Assembly: GCA_022749655.1 (NCBI GenBank)
Contig: CP094244.1
Span: 23,662-87,661 of the forward strand
Direction: 5' to 3'
From: Xanthomonas phaseoli pv. phaseoli
GTDB taxonomy: Bacteria > Pseudomonadota > Gammaproteobacteria > Xanthomonadales > Xanthomonadaceae
Length of the DNA: 64,000 nucleotides
The notes beneath the pieces were generated by a model. The model ran no database searches. It had not been told where the DNA came from and worked only from the letters and a program-made list of their open reading frames with translations. The translations under genes were made by a program, and so were the position numbers. This document shows, piece after piece, positions 8,349-17,334 of this stretch. Numbering within the stretch: position 1 is the stretch's first letter; the number at the start of each line of letters is the position of its first letter.

Positions 8349-10399
8349 ATGGCACCACAAAGCAAACAACGCGAGAAAACGCGCCATGCTGGCGGACTGC
8401 GGGGCGGTCCCATGGTCGCTTGCGTGGTCTGCATCTTTCTGGGGGTGTGGGCAGCGGGCCAGTACGTCGCCTACGCGCTGGCCTACCAGCCCCAGCTCGG
8501 CGCGCCCTGGTTCCAGATCCAGGGGCACGGGATCTATGCGCCATGGTCGTACTTCCCGTGGCTGTGGGACTACAACGCCTACGCGCCGGACATCTTCACG
8601 CGCGCCATCTACATCGTTGGCGCATCTGCGGTGCTGGGTTTCGTGGTCATGGTGGCGGTGGCCATCTACCGAACCCGCGCCCAGGAGGACGTGCTGACGC
8701 ACGGCTCGGCGCGCTGGGCAGAGGCCAAAGAAATCGAAAAATCGGGGCTGCTGGGGCAGGCCGGCGTGGTGCTGGGGCTGACCGAGGACGGCCGTTACCT
8801 GACCCATGACGGTCCTGAGCATCTGGAAGTCACCGCCCCAAGCCGGTCGGGCAAGGGCGTGGGCATCGTCGTGCCCACGCTGCTGAACTGGCAGGCCAGC
8901 GTAGTGGTCAACGACATCAAGGGCGAGAATTGGGAACTGACATCGGGTTACCGGAGCCGGATCGGCTACGTCCTGAAATTCAACCCAACCCAGCGCGACA
9001 CCTGCCGTTTCAATCCGCTGGCCGAGATCCGCCCCGGTGACAACGAGGTCAAGGATGCCCAGAACGTCACCGACATGCTGGTGGACCCGGATGGCAAGGG
9101 CAAACCCGACCATTGGAGCAAGGAGGCCGACTCGTGGCTGCTAGCGGTGGTGCTGCACGTCCTCTACGCGGAGCCGGACAAGACCTTGGCCGGCATCGCC
9201 ATGTTCCTGGACAACCCGGAACGGACGATGGAAGCCACGCTGCAATACATGCTCGACACCAAGCACCGCAACGGCACGGTGCACCCGGTCGTTGCGATCG
9301 GGGCCAGGGCCATGCTCAACAAGAGCGCCAACGAGCGCAGCGGTGTGCATTCCACCGCGCGCAGCTTCTTCAACCTGTACTACGACCCCATCGTGCAGGC
9401 CGCAACGTGTGAAAGCGACTTCCGCATCACCGACCTGATGCGCGCCAAATATCCGTTGTCGCTGTATCTGATCAGCCCGCCGAGCGACAAGTCGCGTTTG
9501 CGGCCGCTGTTCCGGCTGATGCTGCAACAGATCACCCGCCGGCTCACCGAGGAATTGCACCCGGAGGGCAACAAGCACCGGCTACTCCTGCTGGTCGATG
9601 AGTTCCCATCGCTGGGCAAGTTGGAGTTCTTTGAGGAAGTGCTGGGCTACGTCGCCGGCTATGGCATCAAGTGCATGATGATCAACCAGAGCTATAACCA
9701 AATAGTGAAGTATTACGGGCCGAGTAATACCGTCATGGACGGTGCGCATATCCACGTGTGGTATGCGCCCAACACCGACGAAACGGCCAAGCGCATCAGC
9801 GATTCACTCGGGATGACGACCGAGATTCACCAGCAGACCAACTACACCGGAGGCCGGTTGTCCGGCTGGCTGGGCCATGTGATGGTGTCCAACCAGGAAT
9901 CGGCCCGCGCCTTGATGACACCAGGCGAGGTGCGGGAAATGGACCCGGCCAAGAAGATCATCGTGGTGGCGGGCTTGCCGCCGATCATGGCGGTGAAGAT
10001 CAAGTTTTACAGCGACGCCAAGTTCCGCGACCTGGTGCCGCCGACCGATGCGCGCGGGAAGGTACTGGACCCGACCCACAAGTACGCGCCCGTCGCCAAC
10101 ACTGCCGCCAGGCCATACCCCTACGGGCCGCCAGTGGCCGGCAATCCGTGGGGCAAGCTGCCCCCGCTGTGGTGCCGGTCGCGGTGGCGGCCGCCCTGCA
10201 ACCGGCCGTCCAAGACTCCCGCGACCTGGACGCCATTCCCGAGCCGACGCCCGCACCGGAGGTAGCCGTCGAAGCCGCGCCGATGCTCGATGACGATATC
10301 GACGCCGATGCCGGCACCCGAGAACACACCGTCAGCCCCGCCGCCAAAGCCGATGGCATGGATGCAGCCGACGACGACATGGACTACATGCTCCCATGA
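8349..10399 (+). CDS. traG: TraG/VirD4 coupling protein (frameshift near C-terminus)
   Basis: A hexameric inner-membrane ATPase that links the relaxosome to the mating pore. It has two membrane segments (about residues 22-44 and 84-107), Walker A APSRSGKGVGIVVPT at 163-177 and Walker B LLLLVDEFPSLG. The gene starts four bases after the relaxase stop. The frame as assembled runs off at 10265 after a C run at 10161-10165. One extra C restores an acidic tail ending MDYMLP at 10399, giving about 683 residues, and makes the stop overlap the next ATG. Confidence 0.9.
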
Positions 10400-10905
10400 A
10401 GAAATCTGTCGGTAAGACCATCCTGCACACGCAAATCGAAACCCGGCTCATGCAGCTGGCCAAGCGCGAGGCCGCCGAGCGGCGCATTCCGTTGCGCGCG
10501 GTGGTGGAGGCCGCGCTGGCCGAGCGTTACGACCCCGAACATGCCAAAGCCGAAGAAATGCTGGTCTTGAAGGAGCTGCGGTCACTGCGCAACGAGGTAC
10601 GCAATGTCCACTTCGGCAATCAGATGCTGGTGGAGCTGACCACGCTCACGACCAAGAACCTGTTTGCACGGCTGCCGGCAGCCACACCGGCCAGCAACGC
10701 AGCCGGGGAGGGCTTCTACAATGCACTGATTGCATCGGTAGAACGGGTCTTCAGCGGGCGCACGCCGTTGCTGGACAAGTTGACCGCCTCGCTGCTACGT
10801 GCCCAGACCGATAGCGAGTTTGACGCCCTGCAAGCAGCAACCGGGCAGACCGACAACGCCGACAACGATTCAGAGGCCCCCCATGAACGCATTACGCTCC
10901 CCTAA
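10396..10905 (+). CDS. CopG-like (RHH) regulator of the transfer region
   Basis: 169 residues. The N-terminus KTILHTQIETRLMQLAKREA followed by PLRAVVEAALAERYDP has the spacing of a ribbon-helix-helix or helical DNA-binding domain. It overlaps traG by ATGA. In Tn4371-like modules a CopG-family gene sits between traG and trbB; here about 4.7 kb of accessory DNA separates it from trbB. It is probably a regulator or relaxosome accessory; no target is known. Confidence 0.6.
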   Translation: MKKSVGKTILHTQIETRLMQLAKREAAERRIPLRAVVEAALAERYDPEHAKAEEMLVLKELRSLRNEVRNVHFGNQMLVELTTLTTKNLFARLPAATPASNAAGEGFYNALIASVERVFSGRTPLLDKLTASLLRAQTDSEFDALQAATGQTDNADNDSEAPHERITLP

Positions 10906-11458
10906 GGTGTCCGTTTCGATGGTCAGCCACCCGCCTGTATGGAGGCTCAAAATCCAGTTGCTTGGCATCACCCCCACAGTGTGGCGTCGGCTCGACACCT
11001 ACGCTGATGTGGAATTGGCGCAGCTGCACTACTTCATCCAAGGCGCGATGGGCTGGGAATTGATGCACCTGTTCTCGTTCGGGCATGGCAATGGCAGCAA
11101 GATTTCCAATAAGCGCCGCTTGTACGATGTCTCTGACATTGGAGAGACGCTGATCTACACCTATGACTTTGGCGATGACTGGCAACATCGAGTGACCGTC
11201 GAAAAGCTGATGGAAAAACCAACAGAGAGTTACCCGCACTTAATTACCGGCAAGTGCGCCTGTCCACCGGAGGACTGCGGCGGCCCATGGGGCTATGCGG
11301 AGATGCTCAGGGTACTTGCTGGGCGCAGCAGTGCTCGCCGACGTGAACTCACCGAGTGGTTAGGTGGCCCATTCGACCCCAGCTCGTTCGATATTAGTGA
11401 GGCCAGAGAACGTCTTGCCGAGTACGCCAAGCTGTCCATGCCGAAAGCTCACCGTTGA
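10883..11458 (+). CDS. Plasmid pRiA4b ORF-3 family protein, copy 1
   Basis: 191 residues from ATG 10883, overlapping the previous gene. It has the family signature WRRLDTYADVELAQLHYFIQ, YDFGDDWQHRV and CACPPEDCGGPWGY. The family (PF07929) is common on plasmids and transposons and has no firm function; the paired Cys residues may bind metal. A homologue about as long lies in the Tn3-family transposon at 31672-32226 and shares the same blocks. Confidence 0.85.
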   Translation: MNALRSPKVSVSMVSHPPVWRLKIQLLGITPTVWRRLDTYADVELAQLHYFIQGAMGWELMHLFSFGHGNGSKISNKRRLYDVSDIGETLIYTYDFGDDWQHRVTVEKLMEKPTESYPHLITGKCACPPEDCGGPWGYAEMLRVLAGRSSARRRELTEWLGGPFDPSSFDISEARERLAEYAKLSMPKAHR

Positions 11459-11529
11459 ACGCCACCTGCGCTGCGCTGGTGGCGCGGTGGACGGGTCGCA
11501 TCACACACCCAGTGACCTCGTACACTCAC

Positions 11530-11547
11530 CGCAAGACAGTTGCAGCG
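11530..11547. repeat. 18-bp repeat CGCAAGACAGTTGCAGCG, copy 1
   Basis: The same 18 bases occur at 41691-41708, and with one change at 41737-41754. The role is unknown. The surrounding 11459-11623 holds no convincing gene. Confidence 0.5.
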
Positions 11548-11623
11548 TGCCAAACCTCGAAAGAGACGAGGTAGTGGATGGGCCGTTGGTGGCAAGATCA
11601 GGTCGCAGACCTCGCAAAAGCGA

Positions 11624-11908
11624 TCAACTGAAACGTCTGTTGCGGATATCCTGGCGTTCCTCTGCGGTCAGATCATCAATGTGGATGTAGTGGACGCCTA
11701 GACCGCGCGGTGCGCTCAGAAGCTGCGATTCGCTCTCATCTTGGCTATTGTCGGGCGAAGAGATCAGGCCAACGATCGTTCCATGCGGGGCCACCCGCCA
11801 TAGGGCCACGCGTTGGAAGACGCGTGGCTCATCGGCCCCGGCAGCTTGTGGATAGGTGGCGTACCAACCATCGGCAGGCAGGTAGCGGTAAGAACCGTAG
11901 TCGTTCAT
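11624..11908 (-). CDS. Hypothetical protein
   Basis: 94 residues from ATG 11908. Tyr-rich N-terminus (YGSYRYLPADGWYATYP), then VALWRVAPHGTIVGLIS, and an acidic C-terminus containing HYIHIDDLTAEERQDIRNR. No signal peptide and no family recognised. It stands alone between the pRiA4b-type gene and the avidin-like gene. The composition looks like genuine coding sequence. Confidence 0.5.
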   Translation of the reverse strand: MNDYGSYRYLPADGWYATYPQAAGADEPRVFQRVALWRVAPHGTIVGLISSPDNSQDESESQLLSAPRGLGVHYIHIDDLTAEERQDIRNRRFS

Positions 11909-12237
11909 AGCGTCTCTGGGCGATGCGGGATGACGCTTTGATTGTCGATATGCGCCGATAGGCGGGATGCGGGAGTTTCTGATTTGGCGCTCCAGCTACG
12001 TACCGGGTCATCTGGGCTTCGCTGCTGCGAGAAGAGTTTCGCGCACTACGCGCAGTGCGCCGGACGGGCTGCAAGAGCTAACAGCTGGTGACCGAGGTCT
12101 GGACAGGTTCGTTTCAGGACTGTCGTCAAGGAGTAAGGGATGGAGACAGCCATCCCAGCAATGCGGATCCGGTCCGTGCTACCTAGTCGTTGGCTTGAAA
12201 CCGCCGCCTTTCGTCGGCTTGATTACGAGGAGAACTG
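11909..12237. other. Intergenic, no gene seen
   Basis: About 330 bases without a convincing gene on either strand. The promoter of the avidin-like gene is expected here; its ribosome binding site GAGGAG is at 12227-12232. Confidence 0.5.
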
Positions 12238-12682
12238 ATGATGTCCATGTCCATGCGTCAATATGCTGCCTGCGTTGTGCTGCTCGGAAGTTGCATCTCG
12301 CTCGCCCAGGCAGCGCCAACCTGCAACAACCCGGTAGGCGAATGGAAACCAGCTGGGTTCCACACTCACGATCACCGCCGTACAGACCTCCGGGCAGCTC
12401 TCGGGTACGTACATCTCGCCTTCCGGTACCACTGGTTCGGTGTATCCACTGGTCGGCTGGTTTGCCAATCCGGTTGCTGGGTCGACGGCATTGAGCAAAC
12501 TGCCCGCCATCACTTTTTCGGTGCAGTGGGGTAACTACGGCAGCATGACTGCCTGGACCGGTACCTGTGATGCGTCTGGCGGCGTGCCGACCATCACCAC
12601 AGTCTGGCACTTGGTGCGGACCGGTTCCCAGTATTCGTGGGACCACATGCTGACCAACAGCGATGTTTTCGTCCCCAAATGA
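12238..12682 (+). CDS. Secreted avidin/streptavidin-family protein (one frameshift as assembled)
   Basis: ATG 12238 follows GAGGAG. A Sec signal peptide (hydrophobic CVVLLGSCISLAQA) precedes TCNNPVGEW. The frame breaks at the A run 12346-12348. With one more A it continues as NQLGSTLTITAV, GQLSGTYIS, YPLVGWF, FSVQW, MTAWTGTC, TITTVWHL, YSWDHML and SDVFVPK, the order of streptavidin strands. Residues matching streptavidin biotin contacts Asn23, Ser27, Tyr43, Ser45, Trp79, Thr90, Trp92, Trp108, Trp120 and Asp128 can all be placed. About 147 residues before cleavage. It should bind biotin outside the cytoplasm; its purpose on a conjugative plasmid is unknown. Confidence 0.85.
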
Positions 12683-12690
12683 CAGAGAGC

Positions 12691-12740
12691 TGTCGCCAAC
12701 AAAACTCCCAGCACAGAGCCTGAGAGTTTTGTTGGCGACA
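12691..12740. terminator. Perfect 17-bp inverted repeat after the avidin-like gene
   Basis: TGTCGCCAACAAAACTC at 12691-12707 pairs exactly with 12724-12740 around a 16-base loop. It starts nine bases after the avidin stop, so it probably ends that transcript, although no long T run follows. Confidence 0.5.
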
Positions 12741-12824
12741 ATGAGCGGCTGGCTAGGTCGCACGCTCATCGTCAAGGGATTTCTAAGCCGGAATCGCCGA
12801 AAACAAACAATAAAGCCAAAAACC

Positions 12825-13214
12825 ATGGGCATCAACTACACCGATGAACTTGCCAACCTAGTACGGTTTACAGGCAACACTGCATTGGCCATCCGGCAAT
12901 ACTGTGCTTACAGCGCGGATGCCGCCCCCGCCAGTCGTGCGGCGCGCGATGTCATGTGGCTATCTGACAGCCTGCACAACTTCGAGGCCATTGGCCGCAG
13001 CGTGTTGCAGGCCAACCACGCGCACGTCGCTTTCATGGCTGGTTTGCTGGCCGAGCAGTTCCAAGAGCATTTGCAGACCGATCCAAGTGACCCGGAATCG
13101 CCGGCAGCTGCCTTCCAACGTCACACCCAGTACGTCGACTTGCACGCCGTCATCGCCACGCTCCTCAACCTGCAAGCCAAAGCGGCGGCGGCAGTAGAGA
13201 TGGCGACGGTTTAA
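12825..13214 (+). CDS. Hypothetical protein
   Basis: 129 residues from ATG 12825, chosen because upstream in-frame codons lie in the inverted repeat. It is mostly helical and Ala-rich (AAPASRAARDVMWLSDSLHNFEAIGRSVL), with no membrane segment, no signal peptide and no family recognised. It is followed by the second replication locus. Confidence 0.5.
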   Translation: MGINYTDELANLVRFTGNTALAIRQYCAYSADAAPASRAARDVMWLSDSLHNFEAIGRSVLQANHAHVAFMAGLLAEQFQEHLQTDPSDPESPAAAFQRHTQYVDLHAVIATLLNLQAKAAAAVEMATV

Positions 13215-13600
13215 AGAGGTTGCCGGTGTGGGCCTGTGTATGGGAACACAATGGAGGCGCAGCTTCGATGCAGGTCTGCCCATTCTTGACACGCGCGCCG
13301 GTTGACGAGAGGATTGAGCTATCGCTGCACAATCAGCGATTCGGCCTATGAAACCGATAAAGATGGCAGGAGCGCGCAAGCGCCCATCGTCCGATGCTGG
13401 CGCTTTTATTTAGCTCGCCAGCTCTATGGTGGGCGGTGCGCGGAGGTCGCAAGGCCTGCCGGTTCCCGCTTCTGCCCTACCGGTTTTCATAGCCGCGTAC
13501 CGTCCACCACCTTTCCTGCGAGTACGCTCGCGCCTGCAACAAGGTAGATTCAGCACCAGACGTACCAAAACAACGAGGCAGCCTGCTGGTGTGATGAGCG
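13215..13600. other. Intergenic, no gene seen
   Basis: About 390 bases between a hypothetical gene and the second replication locus. Only short or out-of-frame-looking reading frames are present. It marks the left edge of the duplicated rep segment, whose similarity to 220-1830 begins near 13600. Confidence 0.4.
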
Positions 13601-13613
13601 GAGGCCGAAAACG

Positions 13614-13643
13614 AAAAAACCGCCCTTGCCGGGGCGGCTTTTT
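13614..13643. terminator. Rho-independent terminator before rep locus 2
   Basis: A run, CGCCC/GGGCG stem and T run, the counterpart of the hairpin at 231-261. Confidence 0.65.
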
Positions 13644-13733
13644 CACCACTGGGCTGGCGGGAACACCAGTCAATGGGGACTACCGATACCCCAATCCTAA
13701 TCCCGCCGGCGAAGCCGTGCAAGAGGGAAAAGG

Positions 13734-13802
13734 ATGCAAAGGCCTAAACGCCGACCACCTTGCCCCGCTGCCGTTCATCGGCGCGGGACATGCCAGCAGT
13801 AG
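13734..13802 (+). CDS. 22-residue leader peptide, copy 2
   Basis: Same ribosome site, length and residues as the peptide at 354-422. Its TAG overlaps the second repA start at 13790. Several codons differ from copy 1 at the DNA level but the peptide is identical, which suggests selection on the reading frame. Confidence 0.55.
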   Translation: MQRPKRRPPCPAAVHRRGTCQQ

Positions 13803-14608
13803 ACACAGGCCCACACGCTCAAGGCCCCGAACCGACCGCTCCCAGCGGTCGGCCGCGCAAGCGTGTGCACTGGCGTCAGCCCAAGCCGCTGGCCGGCAAG
13901 AAGCGCCGGCCGGGCGTACTGGACGCTACTCGCCATGGACTTGTGCGCGCCCTGGAAGAACGGAAAGGCGCGTGGAAGCGGATTAGCCACAACGTCATCG
14001 TGGCCGGTTATGCCCTGGACAAGGCGCTGACGCGGGTGCGCGGACTGCGCAAGGATGGGGCCGACTCGTTGTTGGCCATGGCCGTAGCGCTGCTCTACCT
14101 GGCCGACGTGCGCACCGGCTTTGTGGGCAAGCCACGCCAGGGCGGCGGCCCCTGGCAGCGCTACACGCTGCCCGACCTTGCTCAGCTCGCCTATGGCGGA
14201 CAGAGCGACGCCGAGCAGCGGCGCGCACGGCGCTCGCTCGACATGATGGTGAGCCTTGGCTGGGCATTTCCGACCAAACAGGTGCGCCGGCACACCAAAG
14301 ACGCCGAGGGCGGCGACCTGTGGTGCAGCGAGGCGGGCGTGCGCCGGCTCAACTTCCAGCGGCTGTGCGACATGGTGGGGACCAGCAGGTTGCTCAAGCG
14401 CGATCGCAAGCACGCCGACCAGGCACGCGGCACAGGCGTTGCGTCCTTCACGCAGGCGCAAGCATGCTGTCAGCCGGCCCAGGAGCCGCGCACCGCGCCG
14501 CGCACGGGCGCTGCCAGCCGTGCGACGCACCGTGTCACGGGCGACCCGCCAGGCGACGCACAGAGCGCCGTGCGGCACATCTCCGACATCCTCGCCCTGT
14601 TCAACTAG
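13790..14608 (+). CDS. RepA-like replication initiator, copy 2
   Basis: 272 residues, roughly 80 percent identical by eye to the protein at 410-1231. The core (GKPRQGGGPWQRYTLPDLAQ, LGWAFPTKQVRRHTK) is best kept and the C-terminal tail most changed. It has its own leader peptide and its own structured downstream DNA. No frameshift or stop is visible, so both initiators may be active. Two complete rep loci suggest a past fusion of two related replicons. Confidence 0.6.
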   Translation: MPAVDTGPHAQGPEPTAPSGRPRKRVHWRQPKPLAGKKRRPGVLDATRHGLVRALEERKGAWKRISHNVIVAGYALDKALTRVRGLRKDGADSLLAMAVALLYLADVRTGFVGKPRQGGGPWQRYTLPDLAQLAYGGQSDAEQRRARRSLDMMVSLGWAFPTKQVRRHTKDAEGGDLWCSEAGVRRLNFQRLCDMVGTSRLLKRDRKHADQARGTGVASFTQAQACCQPAQEPRTAPRTGAASRATHRVTGDPPGDAQSAVRHISDILALFN

Positions 14609-14619
14609 CCGTCGCCGGC

Positions 14620-15135
14620 AGGCTCGCCGCTGCCCGAGGCCGCAAAACAGGCGTCCACGCCGGCCAATCTGCCGCGAAAAGGCGAGCCGCACCGCCTGCG
14701 GCGACCTCGATCACCGAGCCGAACCCCTCAACGCCATGCCGCGCGCCAAGTTATCCACCGTGGCGGGGGATAAGCCTGTGGAGGAATGGCGTTATTTGTC
14801 CTGCTTAATTGGCAGGCCATCCAGTCAACCTTTGGTTGAAAGCACAGTCAGTAGAAATCAACAGCAGATCGGCGTCGCCGCCGCTACGCGACGCCGACAA
14901 CGTTAGAAGCTCGATAGAGGGGCTGCGCCCCTCCCACCGCCACTGCGCATCAGCCAGATCGAGAAATCAAACACAACGAGCGCGCAGTGGCGGCGGTTCC
15001 CTCCCGCAAAGAACAACAGCGGGTCAGCAGGGAGTGACTAACCGGACTTCGAGGCAGGGCATGACCCTGGAACGGCGGCCGGCTTCGGGTGGTCTGCGCT
15101 TAAGAGCGGTCGCCGTGCGCTACGCGCACAACAGC
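14620..15135. other. Structured origin-like region 2 (oriV candidate)
   Basis: Counterpart of 1240-1830. It holds TTATCCACC (one mismatch to a DnaA box) at 14751-14759, a GGGGC/GCCCC hairpin near 14919, a 12-bp stem pairing 14937-14948 with 14982-14993, GGTCAGCAGGGAGTGA at 15022-15037 and GTGCGC-TAC-GCGCAC near 15115. The long stem occupies the same place as 1639-1691 in locus 1 but has a different sequence. Confidence 0.5.
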
Positions 15136-15261
15136 GCTTCGCATCCGCAGTGCACACCCTCTTTCTGAGACCCAGAGGGTGTTTTGCTAAAATCCAGTGC
15201 TAGCGCCGACTGGCCAAATCGGTGGTGCCATGTTCTATCCACCACAGAGGTACTGCACCGA

Positions 15262-15518
15262 ATGCCAGGCCGACCGCGTGCTGCTGACAGCCACCAAGAT
15301 CCCAAGCCTGTGCCCGTGGAGAGGCTGATTTTTGCACGCAATTTCCGCCAAGCACGGAAGGCAGCGAAGCTCAGTCAAAGGGACGTTAGGGATAGAACAG
15401 GCTTGACGCGTTCCTGGATCAGCAACATCGAAACTGGAAAGTCGCCCCCAACCTCGACAACATGGCCATGCTGGCCAAGTGTGTGGGTGTCCCGCTGTGG
15501 AAGCTTCTCGTACCGTAG
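15262..15518 (+). CDS. XRE-family regulator (one frameshift as assembled)
   Basis: About 85 residues from ATG 15262. A single XRE helix-turn-helix: FRQARKAAKLSQRDVRDRTGLTRSWISNIETGK, split here for length as FRQARKAAKLSQ and RTGLTRSWISNIE. The frame breaks at the A run 15438-15440; one more A continues it as VAPNLDNMAMLA and PLWKLLVP to TAG 15518. A 17-bp palindrome lies just downstream in the trbB promoter region, so it is a good candidate repressor of the trb operon. Confidence 0.7.
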
Positions 15519-15526
15519 CGCCCGTC

Positions 15527-15543
15527 ACATTTTGAACAAATGT
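15527..15543. promoter_or_regulatory. Palindrome in the trbB promoter region
   Basis: ACATTT-TGAAC-AAATGT, a perfect inverted repeat between the XRE gene and trbB. A -10-like TATAGT lies at 15572-15577. It is probably the operator of the adjacent XRE regulator. Confidence 0.5.
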
Positions 15544-15602
15544 GGATGTAAGTCAGGTTCGCTTAATTCGGTATAGTAAAAGCTACAATTTGGAACTCAT
15601 AC

Positions 15603-16607
15603 ATGAGTGCATCCTTTTCCATCACCACACGTCATAGCCGGCTGCTGGACATGATGAAGTCCGCGCTTGGTGGTGCCATCGGCGAGCTGCTGGACGATCC
15701 GGCCGTTGAAGAAGTGCGCGTCAACCCCGATGGCCGCCTGTGGTATGCCAAGGACGGTCGCCGGATTTGCCACGACCACACCCTGGATGTGAACACGCGG
15801 GCGCGTGTCATCAAGATCGTTGCCGATCACGTCGGCGAGATTGCCGACAAAGACAACCCCAGCTTCCCGGCCGAGCTCCCGGAATCGGGCTACCGGTTCC
15901 ACGCGATCCTGCCGCCCGAATCGCCCGATGGCCCCACGTTCGTGATTCGCAAGAAATCAAACCTGCGCCTGACGCTGGACGACTACGTGACCAATGGGCA
16001 GCTGACACAGCGTCAGCGCGACATCATCGTGACGGCCGTGCATGACCGCGACAACATCGTGATCGTCGGTGGTGCACACACCGGAAAAACCACCTTCGCC
16101 AATGCGGTCCTGTACGAAATGGGCCGGGTCACCGGCCGCGTCATTACGCTTGAGGACACTCTAGAACTGCGCGTGGAAGCTGACGAGGTGGTGCGCTTGC
16201 GCACCGTGCGTAACCGCGACCAGATCACCCGGAGCATGACCCACCTGTTGCGCGACACGCTGCGCCTCACTCCGGACCGCCTCATCGTCGGCGAGGTGCG
16301 CGGGCCGGAAGTGATGGACATGCTCGATGCCTGGAACACCGGCCATCCCGGCGGGCTATGCACCATCCACGCCAACAGCGCCAATGAAGCATTGGAGCGC
16401 ATCGAGGACCTGCTTGTGCAAGGCGGGTTCTTGCCGGTTCCGCGCAAGATCGCCCGCACGGTGCAGATCATCGTGAGCATCGGTTTCGAGACGGTAGACG
16501 ACGATGAGGGCCGCAAGGCGGTGCGGCGCGTGCGTGAAGTGCTGCGCGTCAAGGGCGTCGAGCAGACGCCAGAAGGGCACGTCTACAAGCTTCTGTCAGC
16601 CGAATGA
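15603..16607 (+). CDS. trbB: TrbB, VirB11-type secretion ATPase
   Basis: 334 residues. A hexameric cytoplasmic ATPase that powers pilus assembly and transfer. The N-terminal domain spans about 1-130. Walker A is VGGAHTGKTT at 155-164 (most relatives have GGTGSGKTT), Walker B RLIVGEVRG at about 226-234, and the His box HPGGLCTIHAN at 248-258. It is the first gene of a trb operon in standard IncP/Tn4371 order. No frameshift. Confidence 0.92.
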   Translation: MSASFSITTRHSRLLDMMKSALGGAIGELLDDPAVEEVRVNPDGRLWYAKDGRRICHDHTLDVNTRARVIKIVADHVGEIADKDNPSFPAELPESGYRFHAILPPESPDGPTFVIRKKSNLRLTLDDYVTNGQLTQRQRDIIVTAVHDRDNIVIVGGAHTGKTTFANAVLYEMGRVTGRVITLEDTLELRVEADEVVRLRTVRNRDQITRSMTHLLRDTLRLTPDRLIVGEVRGPEVMDMLDAWNTGHPGGLCTIHANSANEALERIEDLLVQGGFLPVPRKIARTVQIIVSIGFETVDDDEGRKAVRRVREVLRVKGVEQTPEGHVYKLLSAE

Positions 16608-16622
16608 CCGGGCCGCTGCTTG

Positions 16623-16643
16623 GTGTGCTAGATGTATACACAC
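16623..16643. promoter_or_regulatory. Weak match to the plasmid-wide palindrome before trbC
   Basis: GTGTGCTAG-ATG-TATACACAC has the 9-3-9 layout but keeps only six of nine consensus bases in each half. If real it would tie mating-pore expression to the accessory operons. It may be chance. Confidence 0.25.
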
Positions 16644-16684
16644 TACGTAAAAACAAAGAACTTCCCCCAACGCAGGATATGACG

Positions 16685-16999
16685 ATGAAGCTCCGCAACA
16701 CTTGCACGCTCCAGCTGCTGACGCTGGCGTTTTTCTTGTTGCCGGCTGCCGCCTACGCAAGCGGTACCGGCATGCCATGGGAAGACTGGCTGGATAAGAT
16801 CTTGAACAGCATCACCGGTCCCGTCGCCAAAGCGATTGGGGTGATCTCCATCGTTGTCTGCGGCCTCGGGATGGCGAACTCGGAAGGAGGCTCCGGTATG
16901 CGCAAGCTGATGATGGTCCTACTCGGTTTGTCGATTGCTTTCTCCGCAAGCACGTTCTTCCTCAGCTTCCTTGGCTACGGCGGCGGCGCGGTGTTCTGA
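16685..16999 (+). CDS. trbC: TrbC, VirB2-type pilin precursor
   Basis: 104 residues from ATG 16685, which has AGGA seven bases upstream; the ATG at 16679 is too close to that site. A signal peptide ends near AAAYAS, followed by two hydrophobic segments (AIGVISIVVCGLGMA and LMMVLLGLSIAFSASTFFLS) joined by a short loop, the VirB2/TrbC plan. In RP4 the pilin is trimmed and cyclised by TraF, a homologue of which lies at 3923-4519. Confidence 0.88.
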   Translation: MKLRNTCTLQLLTLAFFLLPAAAYASGTGMPWEDWLDKILNSITGPVAKAIGVISIVVCGLGMANSEGGSGMRKLMMVLLGLSIAFSASTFFLSFLGYGGGAVF

Positions 17000-17001
17000 T
17001 C

Positions 17002-17268
17002 GTGGACGAACAAACCAACCCAGATGGCTATGAGGTGCCGGTACACCGCGCACTGTCCACACCCAGGCTTCTTCTAGGTATTCCACGCGACATGGCCGTT
17101 GTCGCGTTCACGACGGCTGCAGCCCTCGTGCTCGGCCTGCAATCGTGGTGGAGCTTGCCGTTCTACATCGTCATCCACATCGGCTTGGTTCTACTGACCA
17201 AGTACGACACGCAATGGCCGGAGGCGTTGAAACGCGCGCTCCGCTTGAAAAACCACTACCGCGCATAG
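17002..17268 (+). CDS. trbD: TrbD, VirB3-type pore protein
   Basis: 88 residues from GTG 17002, two bases after the trbC stop. VPVHRALSTPRLLLGIPRD precedes two hydrophobic segments (about residues 30-65), typical of TrbD/VirB3, an inner-membrane partner of the TrbE ATPase. Intact. Confidence 0.88.
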   Translation: MDEQTNPDGYEVPVHRALSTPRLLLGIPRDMAVVAFTTAAALVLGLQSWWSLPFYIVIHIGLVLLTKYDTQWPEALKRALRLKNHYRA

Positions 17269-17275
17269 CGGGCTA

Positions 17276-17311
17276 CCGGGCAGCTGTCCGCTACGGCGGA
17301 TCACTGCCCGG
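17276..17311. other. Hairpin between trbD and trbE
   Basis: CCGGGCAG at 17276-17283 pairs with CTGCCCGG at 17304-17311, and an inner TCCGC/GCGGA stem lies at 17287-17300. There is no T run. It may tune mRNA stability between trbD and trbE. Confidence 0.45.
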
Positions 17312-17334
17312 CAGCACTCGGTGAAGGCCAACCC

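Noticed and set aside
13426..13986. 186-residue gene over the second rep leader
   Set aside because: It overlaps the terminator, leader peptide and repA start in another frame, and has a low-complexity Arg/Pro composition typical of a shadow frame.
14751..14759. DnaA box as proof of an origin
   Set aside because: It has one mismatch and no clear counterpart in rep locus 1, so it cannot carry the claim by itself.
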